In this document: in pieces, positions 47,382-56,040 of the stretch
How the letters are laid out: each line of letters begins with the position of its first letter
Position numbering within the stretch: position 1 is the first letter of the stretch
Assembly: GCA_911728435.2 (NCBI GenBank)
Contig: OU452208.1
Location: 1,612,001-1,676,000 of the forward strand
Direction: 5' to 3'
DNA from: Apoderus coryli
Taxonomy: Eukaryota; Arthropoda; Insecta; Coleoptera; Attelabidae
DNA: 64,000 nucleotides
Notes under the pieces: generated by a model
Database searches by the model: none
What the model was told of the DNA's origin: nothing
The model's input: only the letters and a program-made list of their open reading frames with translations
Made by a program: the position numbers and the translations under genes

Positions 47382-47563
47382 TATTTTTATTTAATAGTTT
47401 TATTGATTTACATAAAAAATTTTCACGAAATGGCCCGAATGCATTGCATACTCTATTAACTGTGAATGCTTGAATATAATATGCACATTGCAATGTAGTT
47501 TGTTTCGTTTCGTGGAGGATTGACTTTCATTTCCAGTTAAAAACTTAATGTTATTGTCTATAG

Positions 47564-47774
47564 GTATTCATGGAGCCCTATTTCATGTTGTACGGTGAAG
47601 TATATGCCGACAAAATTGCACCATCATGTGGCGGAGAAGGTGAAGAAGAATGCGTCACCGGTCGCTGGGTGGCGCCAGTGGCTATGTCTATTTATCTGTT
47701 GGTGGCGAATATACTTCTCATTAATTTATTGATAGCCGTCTTCAACAATATTTTCAATGAAGTTAATGCTATTG
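47564..47774 (+). CDS. Trpm: TRPM channel exon: pore helix, selectivity filter and S6
   Basis: Begins GTA TTC after TGTCTATAG and ends one base into a codon before [22 protein letters not shown] is the pore helix and filter (PYWMIYGEVFADQI in relatives), with the acidic Glu that lines TRPM divalent-permeable pores. [12 protein letters not shown] is the outer loop with two cysteines that may form the usual pore-loop disulfide. [20 protein letters not shown] then [10 protein letters not shown] is S6. The acceptor is abnormal only in that palindromic copy C ends just upstream. Divalent permeability is an inference from the family. Confidence 0.96.
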
Positions 47775-48009
47775 GTGAGTTATTAATAACTAAATTAGAA
47801 CAAATTACTCTAAATAAATGAGCATATAATAATTATTTATCTACGGGCGAACGCACACTATATTTAGAAATACAATAATGCTACAAAGTTCACAAACGTA
47901 TGATTTAAAATATTAAATATAAAAAAATCAAAGTATCAAAATCTTAGGCAAGTACTTCTTGGAACGGGACAGAAATAAATTATAAGCATAATTATTAACG
48001 GCTCGTCTC
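47775..48009. other. TRPM intron sequence
   Basis: Nothing recognised before the LINE fragment. Confidence 0.5.
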
Positions 48010-49085
48010 GTCTGTTGGAACAAATGTCTTGCTCGCGACAGAAGAGGAATATGAATTTCTACCGCATCTAAAGGATCAGGCTATCAGAACTATGAGGCTT
48101 CTTCGGGTGTTCTTCAGGGGTCAAATTTGGGCATGTCAATAGATTGTTTTTTGCTGACGATCTTAAATTGTTTGCTCCTGTCGGATCCAATGAGGACTGC
48201 CTTCAGCTTCAGTGTACTCTTGCGGCTGTAAATAATCGGTGTAATCTTAATAGATTGCCAGTAGACGCCAGTGCAAATATATATCTTTCTCGAGAAAGAA
48301 GACTATTATAGATTTTCGATATACAGTTTGTCAGACTCTCTTTGGTAGCTGTTCCTCTACTACCGTTCTGGGAGTTGTGTTTGAGTCATAATTGTCTTTC
48401 ATACCGCATGTGAATATTAAGTGCAGTGAGAAATTGTGGAAGTTTCAATGATGCTTCTGCACTTGTAGTGTTATACAATTCTTATGTTCGATCGAGAGTG
48501 GAATATTGTTCCTTCATTTGGTATCCCATTTATAGACTCCATATACAGCATATTGAGAAGGTTCAGATAAAGTTCTTAAAGTATCTATCATCTAATGTGG
48601 ATAGCGTTTATCCCGGCTAGAGGTATTGAATACTCATTTTTGCGGGACAGATTTGGCGGAACAAGCTTGGAGTTCAGAAGAATATTTTTTTCCATGAAAT
48701 TTCTGCATGCTCTTCTGCACATTCGAATCGACTTTCCTGAGCTGTTGTCCCAAATGAATATAAACGTTCCGCGGTTGGGAAGCCGTAATGGTGTAGCACT
48801 TCATTGCGAAAGACCGGCCACGAATTTGTATACGAAGTAGCCTATGTTTATTATATTCTACACATTCGGATCCGACTGTCCTGAGCTGCTGTCCCAAATT
48901 AATGTAAACGTTCCGGGGTTGGGAAGCCATAATGGTGTAGCACTTTATTGCGAAAGACCCGCCACTAATTTGTATACGAAGTAGCCTGTGTTTATTATAT
49001 GTAATATTTTTAATTTAATTTGTGATAGTTGTGATATATCCGTCTGTTCCGGAGGATCACTTTTGAAAGCTGCTCTGGAGGGTTT
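48010..49085 (+). mobile_element. LINE 3' half with a partial tandem duplication
   Basis: Broken frames give ASSGVLQGSNLG, LFFADDLKLFAPVGSNEDCL (FADD box, about 48150), AVRNCGSFNDASALVVLYNS and RSRVEYCSFIWYPIYRLHIQ (48426-48620), then a C-terminal FPELLSQMNINVPRLGSRNG (48595-48840). The last about 140 bp (48718-48860) are duplicated at 48861-49000 with about 10% difference. 5' truncated. Jockey/CR1-like. Confidence 0.75.
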
Positions 49086-49119
49086 TAAATTGTAAATATT
49101 TACTTTATTATTATTATTC

Positions 49120-49500
49120 TTCTTTAACCTCTGATATTACGAATATTTTTGTATTAGTTTAGACGGTTTACAATGTTGTATGGTTTATTCTAATCACTAT
49201 TGTATTTAGTATTGATTGTGTTGCTCTGTAAAGCTTACCAACACTTAATGCCCATACAAATAATTATACATATTTATTTGTATGGAGATTAATTGTTGGT
49301 AAGCGTGATTTGTCTTTTTTGATACTGTGATATCAACTAAATAAGAATAGCATTTATTGCTCAATAGAATAATCCCTTTACAGAGCAACACAATCAATAC
49401 TACAATATTGATTAGAATAAACCAGTGATTATACAACAATAGAAACCGTTTAAACTAATACAAAAATATGCATAGTAACAGAGTTTAAAAGAAGAAATGA
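49120..49500. repeat. Foldback (long imperfect palindrome)
   Basis: The left arm (about 49120-49232: CCTCTGATATTACGAATATT onward) pairs with the right arm (about 49370-49497). An inner hairpin has arms GCTTACCAACA and TGTTGGTAAGC-like at 49232-49307. Left and right ends carry TTCTTCTTTAA and its complement. It has no coding capacity. It sits directly between a LINE end and a mariner. Confidence 0.65.
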
Positions 49501-49769
49501 CAAACAGCATTAAACAAATATTTACAATTCATATACAGGGTGGTCCAACTTTTACCTGCATAAATTTCAGAATCGATAGATAATCGACAACTAATGTGAG
49601 TTTGGTTAATAAACTATGTGCGAAAAATGCTTCGTTACGAAGTTACAGGGTGTTGAAATTTAAGAAATAAATTCGAATTTTATTAATATATTTATAACCA
49701 ATTGAGATATTTCAATGAAATTTGGCACGTGTGGAGAGGTAATCTAGCTTCATTTTTTCATGTAATAAT

Positions 49770-49921
49770 TGAGTTTTAATTCTCTCCTGAGGATGCTAAC
49801 ATTGTTAGCGAAACGCGCGTCGAGATTTAAAAAGAAGTGTTTTGGTGAAGTGGTAAAACGACTGTCAGTTTAGTGTTCTACGCCAAAGGTTCTACTCATC
49901 GATTATACTCATCGATTATTA
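49770..49921 (+). mobile_element. 152-bp hammerhead mini-element inserted in a mariner inverted repeat
   Basis: The right inverted repeat of the mariner lacks this segment, so its borders can be read directly. It is flanked by TAATAAT (49763-49769 and 49922-49928). It starts just before a hammerhead-like motif and ends in a tandem pair of a 13-bp unit (ACTCATCGATTAT). It has no coding capacity. It resembles a very short non-autonomous retroelement carrying a ribozyme. Confidence 0.7.
49781..49825 (+). ncRNA. Hammerhead-like motif of the mini-element
   Basis: TCTC-CTGAGGA (CUGANGA core), one extra T, perfect 6-bp stem II GCTAAC/GTTAGC, GAAA, CGCGCGTC (cut after GTC), GAGA closing stem I. Stem III can form C-G and G-C pairs internally, or an 8-bp duplex between two molecules through self-complementary ACGCGCGT. 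Sense direction to TRPM. Confidence 0.72.
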
Positions 49922-50159
49922 TAATAATATTATTTTTATTTCCACCAGTGGCGTGCGTACGGCTACCCATTGCGACATTTTTAATGAAAAAACAGATACG
50001 CCACTGGTTTATCTCAAAATGAAAATCATAATTGCAATTCTTGTTCAATTTAAAAGAAAAAAGTACTCTTGCCTTTTTTTCGTATGACGCAACATTTTCG
50101 AGTACAAAAATAAAAATCGTCTAAATTAAATGTATTGAAAACCAACATAAAAATAACAT

Positions 50160-51390
50160 ATAATAATGCCGCGGCTATTTAGTAACCAAGAATACGGTTT
50201 TTGCGAAGAAAATGCAGTAGTATCCGCAAGGGAGTATTCCCTAATAGACGTCATCCAACGAGAGAAGTTTTCTCTCAAGGTCATCGGGCATTTCGAGAAC
50301 GAGGTTTAAATACTACTTTTAACATAAAAAACAATAGACAGCACCCTAGAAGAAACAATTTGGCGGATGAAAGGCGTATTTTAAGAACGTTTGATCGAAA
50401 TTCAAACTTAAATTCACGAAGAACTGCTGTCATGCTTAACATATCAAGGTCAACCATTCTTAAGTCACTTCATAAAGATGGTAGAAAGGCTTACCATTTT
50501 AGGGCTGTGCAAGATTTATTGCCTGAGGACTATGTTAAAAGGCATAACTATTGCAAATGGTTATTGAATAAAGTTCAAGTAGATAGAGATTTCCTGCATA
50601 AGGTTTGCTGGACTGATGAAGCTTCATTTACAAGAACTGATATAACGAATTACCACAACTTTCATATTTGGTCACAACACACTCCATACCAAGTGCGAGC
50701 GAAAAAGTTTCAACACCAATTCAGTGTGAACGTGTGGCTAGGAGTAATATCCAATAATAATAATAATAATAATAATATTAATAATAATGACTTTATTGTG
50801 TGATATAGTAGATACACAAAAGGCGAAGTTGAGGCACATGCCTCCTAGCTTAACCTTAAATCTCCTCGGACTATTCTTTTTACCAGCTAGGCTCTCAGCA
50901 CAATTATTTTTAGACTTTACAGAATAATTTAAATGATTTAATGCATGACGTGCCACTTCATTTACGTGCGAATGGTTGGTTTCAAATGGATGGAGCACCA
51001 GCACATTTCGGGCGGAATGTGAGAAACTAGATAACAGAGCATTACGGAAATCAATGGATTAGCCGTTTTCTTGGAGAAGTCGAAAATAACCATGAGGGAC
51101 CTATATCTTGACCCCCAAGGTCGCTTGAGTTGACTCCACTTGATTTCTTTATTTGCGGCTACCTAAAAGAAAAAGTGTATAGGGTGCCGGTCAGAAAACG
51201 CGAAGAATTAGTCTTAAAAATTCAAGAAGCTTGTGATGAGTTGAGTTGCATCGTAACAATTACATTAATAACCTCACCAGAAGATGCCAATTGTGTATTG
51301 GCAATGACGATGGTCATTTTGAACAGTTTCTGTAAAAAAAAAACTGGAAAATCTGTTATAACGTGTAATGATATGATATTTTTATGTTGA
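50160..51390 (+). pseudogene. Mariner transposase (broken) of the second mariner
   Basis: The N-terminal part in frame 50201-50803 has RRTAVMLNISRSTILKSLHK (helix-turn-helix), PEDYVKRHNYCKWLLNKVQV and VCWTDEASFTRTDITNYHNF (first catalytic Asp), then FSVNVWLGVIS. It stops at an ATT-repeat insertion (50749). After about 200 bp of LINE 3' sequence, a short remnant with FQMDGAPAHFGRNV (second Asp, about 50985) follows, then LTPLDFFICGYLKEKVY (third Asp region, 51130). The true start may be the ATG near 50166 in another frame. Confidence 0.8.
50748..50940 (-). mobile_element. LINE 3' tail inserted in the mariner transposase
   Basis: Read on the minus strand: a 3' UTR with ACACAATAAAGTC followed by an ATT-repeat tail (complement of 50750-50787). 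It is related in form to the tail at 8833-8950 (shared GAAG..GAGGC..TGCCTCCTA.CTTAACCT-like words). It is severely 5' truncated. Confidence 0.6.
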
Positions 51391-51839
51391 TTTTCAATAC
51401 ATTTGGTTTAGACGATTCTTATATTTTTACTCGAAAATGTTGCGTCATACGAAAAAAAGCCAGGAGTACTTTTTTCTTTTAAATTGAATAAGGATTGCAG
51501 ATATAATTTTTATTTTGAGATAAACCAGTGGCGTATTGGTTTCTTCATTAGAAATATCGCAATCGGTAGCCGTACGCACGCCACTGCTAGAAATAAAAAT
51601 AATATTATTACATGAAAAAATGAAGCTAGATTACCTTTCCACACGTGCCAAATTTCATTGAAATATCTCAATTGGTTATAAAGATATTAATAAAATTCGA
51701 ATTTGTTTCTTAAATTTCAACACCCTGTAACTTTGTAACGAAGCATTTTTGGCACATAGTTTATTAACCAAACTCACATTATTTGTCGATTATCTATCGA
51801 TTCTAAAATTTATGCAGGTAAAAGTTGGACCACCCTGTA

Positions 51840-52253
51840 TATTTAGATTAGTTTTTTGTGTCAATAACTTTGAAATATTGAAAAAAAAAATCGATAATAG
51901 ATTCTAAAATAGTGACTAACATTAAGATTTTTGAATGTAGGTTAAGTAGTAGTATGTGTGATTTTTTTTTTACTGTGATGTCAACTAAGAAAAAAAACTG
52001 ATAAAACACCGTTACTTTTGGTATGAAAAGGGGCGAAATAAACATAACTTACTCACTTGGTTTCTAAATAATGAATACAACCCAAGAAATACAAGTTTAA
52101 TTCATCTTTTGGATATTTGTCTCAAAATTTTCATAATGCTAACCGTTTATAGCTTGGCAAATGTTAAATTTACCTTTTAAATGGAGTTACTTCTATTTTA
52201 CTCGTGACGACATAAAAAATATTCCAATATTTTAATTTTACTTTCTTTTGCAG
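51840..52253. other. TRPM intron sequence
   Basis: Nothing recognised. A good T-rich tract and CAG acceptor (52251-52253) end it. Confidence 0.55.
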
Positions 52254-52385
52254 CACATCAAGTATGGATGTTCCAGCGATTTACTGTAGTTATGGAATAT
52301 GAGCAGAAACCACTCTTACCACCACCATTCATCGTTATTTGTCACATTTTCCTACTATTCAAATACATTAGACGGAAAATGGAAG
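52254..52385 (+). CDS. Trpm: TRPM channel exon: TRP helix
   Basis: Starts with two bases completing an Ala codon after TTTGCAG and ends one base into a codon before GTACAT. The peptide AHQVWMFQRFTVVMEYEQKP then LLPPPFIVICHIFLLFKYIR matches NQVWKFQRYxLIMxxHExPVLPPPLIIxSH in TRPM relatives: the S6-end and TRP helix followed by the Pro-rich bend (LPPPF). It closes the membrane domain. The following coiled-coil exons are not in the remaining 11.6 kb and must lie past 64000. The donor GTACAT is weaker than the others. Confidence 0.93.
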
Positions 52386-52789
52386 GTACATTAGATTTTC
52401 TGTTGATTAAATTAATTTTTATAATTTGCAAATTCCCAATGCAACTATGCAACTGGTTCTATTTAAGTTATATTACAAATGTTGGTTTAATTATTTTACT
52501 TGTTATTGGTATTTTCAGTTGGTTGTTCATAGGGTGTTTCTGTACATCAAGGCGGGTTTATCAGATCTCACTTTTGTCTTCCACTCTATTAATTCTATAC
52601 ATAAATTACCTTCTCTGTTTTCAACTATAAATGCAATTATCCCATATTTTTTTTTCCTCAATAATTGTTTATTAACTCCAAGAAGATACAAAAAATCTTA
52701 TAACAGGAATCAAACACTTAAAATTAAATTAAATTTAAACTTATAGTAACTTACACACATTAAGAAGAAGAAAATTAACGGACACATTA
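52386..52789. other. TRPM intron sequence
   Basis: The frames at 52426-52746 have no motif. They overlap the end of the exon frame and are intronic. Confidence 0.5.
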
Positions 52790-54305
52790 ATATGTATATG
52801 TATTACCAAAGATTAATGTACATCAATATCTGGCATTATGCAATCACACACACAAGAACAATAAATCAATCATGAGTACTGAGGAGGAACTACAAGTCCC
52901 GAGAAAATTCAATAAGTACAAATTTCTTTAACTCCAATTTGAATTTATTTACATTTACCACATTTCTAAGCGAGTAGGGCAAGTTATTAAAAATCTTAAC
53001 ATCATTATGTATTACAGATCTTGCACCAAACTCCGAGTGAATCGCTGTTAGATGAATATGACTGCCATATCTAGTTCGATAATTGTGTATTTCATTATTA
53101 CTGATTAATGCTATGGATGAATGTTTATGCTTTTTCAAGATGTAATATATATACAAACAAACTTTATACCCATAAATACACCTTAAATTTAACATGTTGT
53201 TTCTACTGTACAATTCCTTTGTAGGAAACATTCGAGGCAAAGAAAACACAGTCTTTAAACATTTATTTTGTAACACCTCTATGCTGTTTAGATATACACT
53301 TCCAGCAGTTCCCCAAACTGTAATAAGATAGTGCAAGTGGCAGTATACATGTGCAAAGTACAATTGCTTCCTGAGTTGTTCATATATTAAATAAGAAATT
53401 CTGTACAAACATCCTATGAATGGCGATATTCTATTTCTTATTTTCTCTATGTGATCTTTCCAGGAAAGAGTTTCATCAATCCATAGGCCTAGGATATTTT
53501 GTCATTTTGCTATACCTCAAATGCTCTCCACCAAGATCAAGACTACCACAGTCCAGCGACATTCTTATTTTTGTGATATACATATACGATGATTTATCTA
53601 CATTTAGTGTTACTTTGTGCATCCCTAACCATTTATTTAGTATTTTAAAATCATGTTTTATTTTTTCTTGAATTTCAAATTCATGTTTACCAAAATATAT
53701 AATTGTAGTATCATCAGCATAAAGCCTTACATCTCCCATTAACTTTTGATAAAAAATAGAGTTTACATATAAAACAAATGGAATGGGTCCAAGAACTGAT
53801 CCTTGGGGCACGCCACAAGTTACCTGCTCCATACTACTTTTGGCAAAATTTGTGTACACGAACTGTTGTCTGTGCCGCAGGTAGTCCCGAAACCATCGAA
53901 CTGACACCCCCCTTACTCCAATGTTTTCCAATTTCCTAATCAATCTGTCATGGTTCACTATAGCGAATGCCTTCCTCAGATCCAGTGCAACTAGAGCACA
54001 AAGCGCTCCGTTATCAACCCTTTTCTGTATATCAGTGACTAGATCAATAGCTGCAATCTCCGTATCACTCGAACTGACAAACCCGTATTGAGCCGAGCTC
54101 ACGACACCATGTTTATCAAGAAAGTTTATCAATCTTTTTTTAACCTCAATGATCTTCGAGAACACCGGCAGCACAGACACAGGTCTGTAATTCGAGACAT
54201 CATTAGAATTGCCAGCTTTATACAGTGGTTTGACTTTAGCAATCTTCATTCGGTCCGGAACAACACCACTCTCAAATGACTTATTTATTATAACACATAG
54301 TACGA
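52790..54305 (-). mobile_element. Jockey-like LINE, 5' truncated
   Basis: Minus-strand coding from about 54305 to 52890, then a 3' UTR to about 52790. It has an RT of the Jockey type, distinct from the other LINE families in the window. It is interrupted by one shift near 53440. Confidence 0.8.
52890..54249 (-). pseudogene. Jockey-like reverse transcriptase, two frames
   Basis: The upper frame (53476-54249) has MKIAKVKPLYKAGNSNDVSN, YRPVSVLPVFSKIIE, ALVALDLRKAFAIVNHDRLI (palm Asp), VTCGVPQGSVLGPIPFVLYV and VRLYADDTTIIYFG (YADD). The lower frame (52890-53408) carries the thumb and C-terminal part: YFAHVYCHLHYLITVWGTAG, YSRNNMLNLRCIYGYKVCLY, RTRYGSHIHLTAIHSEFGAR and NNLPYSLRNVVNVNKFKLEL. The Asp-Asp pair is intact, and a single shift near 53410-53475 separates the halves. 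There is no RNase H. Confidence 0.85.
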
Positions 54306-55179
54306 TAGCACATTTATTTTTAAGATTTTATATTAAGAAAGTTCATTAACTCTTATTTGTCACTGTGGTGTAAAAGTTTGCAGTACGTATGAATGCTTCT
54401 AACAAACACTTCTCAGTTGCATTTTTGTTGATGTGCTCTTTTTGTGCCCATCGCTGATGCTTTTCTGTATAATATGTAACAATGTAGTGAAAGAACGACG
54501 TTTTAGTTTCAGAGGCGTATAATTATTCTTGTCTGCTGCTTGGTAGTATAGATTGTTGTTGTTTGTTGAAAAAATTTACCAACCTCAACAAAAAATTCTT
54601 CATAGCGTACATTTTTAATGCAGCTTTAGGGTGGTGGTATATATATATATATATAATTCTTCAGGTATACTGTCACGAAAGCCTTACACTATCAGGTTCA
54701 CCACATAGTCGGTTTTAAAGATATGATATAAAATTATAGAAAAATTATTGTCAGTAACACATGTTCCCTAAGTGGCAATACTGCATGAAATCATGGACAC
54801 ATATAGGTGAATAATAATAACAATTTCACCACATATAATATACAATAGCTTGCACAAACATTTATAATTATTATTTTTATCTGGTCCAGAATACAGAAAT
54901 AATATATTTTAAATTAAACATAAAAGTATCGCGAGAGCATTTTTGTTTATTTATAATAAATTTATATATCCACCAATTCAACTAAAATAAACATTAATTA
55001 TACACATATAAAAATAACGCAAAATTGTATTTCATATTCGCGATATTGACACACAAATACAAATTACATACAATTTTTTCCCATCACTGATTTCTCCTTA
55101 AATATACTTTTAGACTATACAATGAAATCTAAAAGATCTCAACACTGTCAGCAAACTCACTCATTTGTGGCTCTAATCA
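54306..55179. other. TRPM intron (downstream), nothing recognised
   Basis: AT-rich with a short TA repeat near 54637-54652. No feature was recognised. Confidence 0.45.
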
Positions 55180-56040
55180 TTATAATGAGGGGTGAAAACC
55201 AACAGAGAAAAGGTGCATGTTACGAGTAGTTCCCCGCGGAATCAAGAAAAGCACCCTTTCAAGCAAATCGGAACAATCAATCACACAATATCTAATTTTG
55301 TATATCATTACTATATCTATAATCGATAACAGAGAGGAGCAACTCAGCGTATCCAGAGAAATACCCATTTTATATCCAACAAATCTCGAATATTTATTCT
55401 GCACAATTTGATCTTATGGGTCTCGTAATATGGGGCCCAAACAGGAGACGCATATCTCTGAATGGATCTCACCAAAGCATTATAAACAACCCAATCCAAC
55501 CCATAGTCCCCATTTGTACAGTAATTTATGTGGTCTCGGAACCTGAGTTGTATGTCCAACAACACTCCCAAATCACGTATACTATCAACCTTTTCTTACA
55601 TTGGTTTGAGTTTGTTGCGCTAATTGTGCACGGCTTAAACTGGCTGGTTTACAGCTATGTAGCTAGTCATACCAGACTGATATAAGGATTGAAACAAAGT
55701 ATTTACTTTTCGGTAAAACTTCCCACGAATATCAAATACAATTACTTACGTTACTCATTACATAATAGTCTTTCTTGTAAACCGCATACATTTACATTTG
55801 TTGGTCTTCAAATACATACGATTAAATCCACGCCAATTGCAGAAATTCCCTAATTCATAGTTCAGGCTAAGACAGTCATCGAAACAACCCTCCACGTTTA
55901 ATATCTGAACGTCATCGGCAACACAATATCTTGGTTTTTTCAAAACACGCAAGTCATTCATGAAACAGTTAAATAGTAATGGTTCCAGGTGACCACTCTG
56001 GGGAACACCCGAAACAACGGACAAATAGTTCGTATTCAAT
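55180..56040 (-). mobile_element. LINE reverse transcriptase fragments
   Basis: From 56039 down: VVSGVPQSGHLEPLLFNCFM and YCVADDVQILNVEGCFDDCL (ADD in the YADD position), YLKTNKCKCMRFTRK. After about 100 unrelated bases come MGVLLDIQLRFRDHINYCTN and VRSIQRYASPVWAPYYETHK, then a C-terminal IDIVMIYKIRYCVIDCSDLL. It is decayed, with several shifts. Jockey/CR1-like. Confidence 0.7.

Larger units (their letters stand above)
45121..47543. mobile_element. Palindromic hammerhead-bearing retroelement, copy C, next to a splice acceptor
   Basis: Left: a 12-bp direct repeat CTTAATGTTATT (45109-45120), a tail with GTAGTCCATTCTTGAGTGGA (cf. copy A), then a left arm with a minus-strand hammerhead motif. 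Right: the arm from about 47382 (complement of the left arm) to 47543, then the second CTTAATGTTATT (47544-47555), only 8 bp before the exon at 47564. The hammerhead part of the right arm is replaced by about 30 nt of other sequence. The inner palindrome is centred near 45450. A 1.86-kb foreign insertion occupies about 45522-47381. Confidence 0.78.
49536..51837 (+). mobile_element. Second mariner with about 450-bp inverted repeats, broken
   Basis: Ends CAGGGTGGTCCAACTTTTAC and its complement, TA on both sides (49534-49535, 51838-51839). Inverted repeats extend to about 50150 on the left (not counting a 152-bp insertion) and from about 51388 on the right. The first 14 bases are the same as those of the intact mariner at 11434, but the rest differs. 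The transposase gene is interrupted by a LINE 3' end and other changes, so the copy is inactive. Confidence 0.85.

Noticed and set aside
52386..52746. Continuation of the TRPM exon past 52385
   Set aside because: The frame runs on openly, but after RRKMEG it loses all similarity to TRPM and turns into intron-like hydrophobic sequence. The donor GTACAT gives the correct phase.
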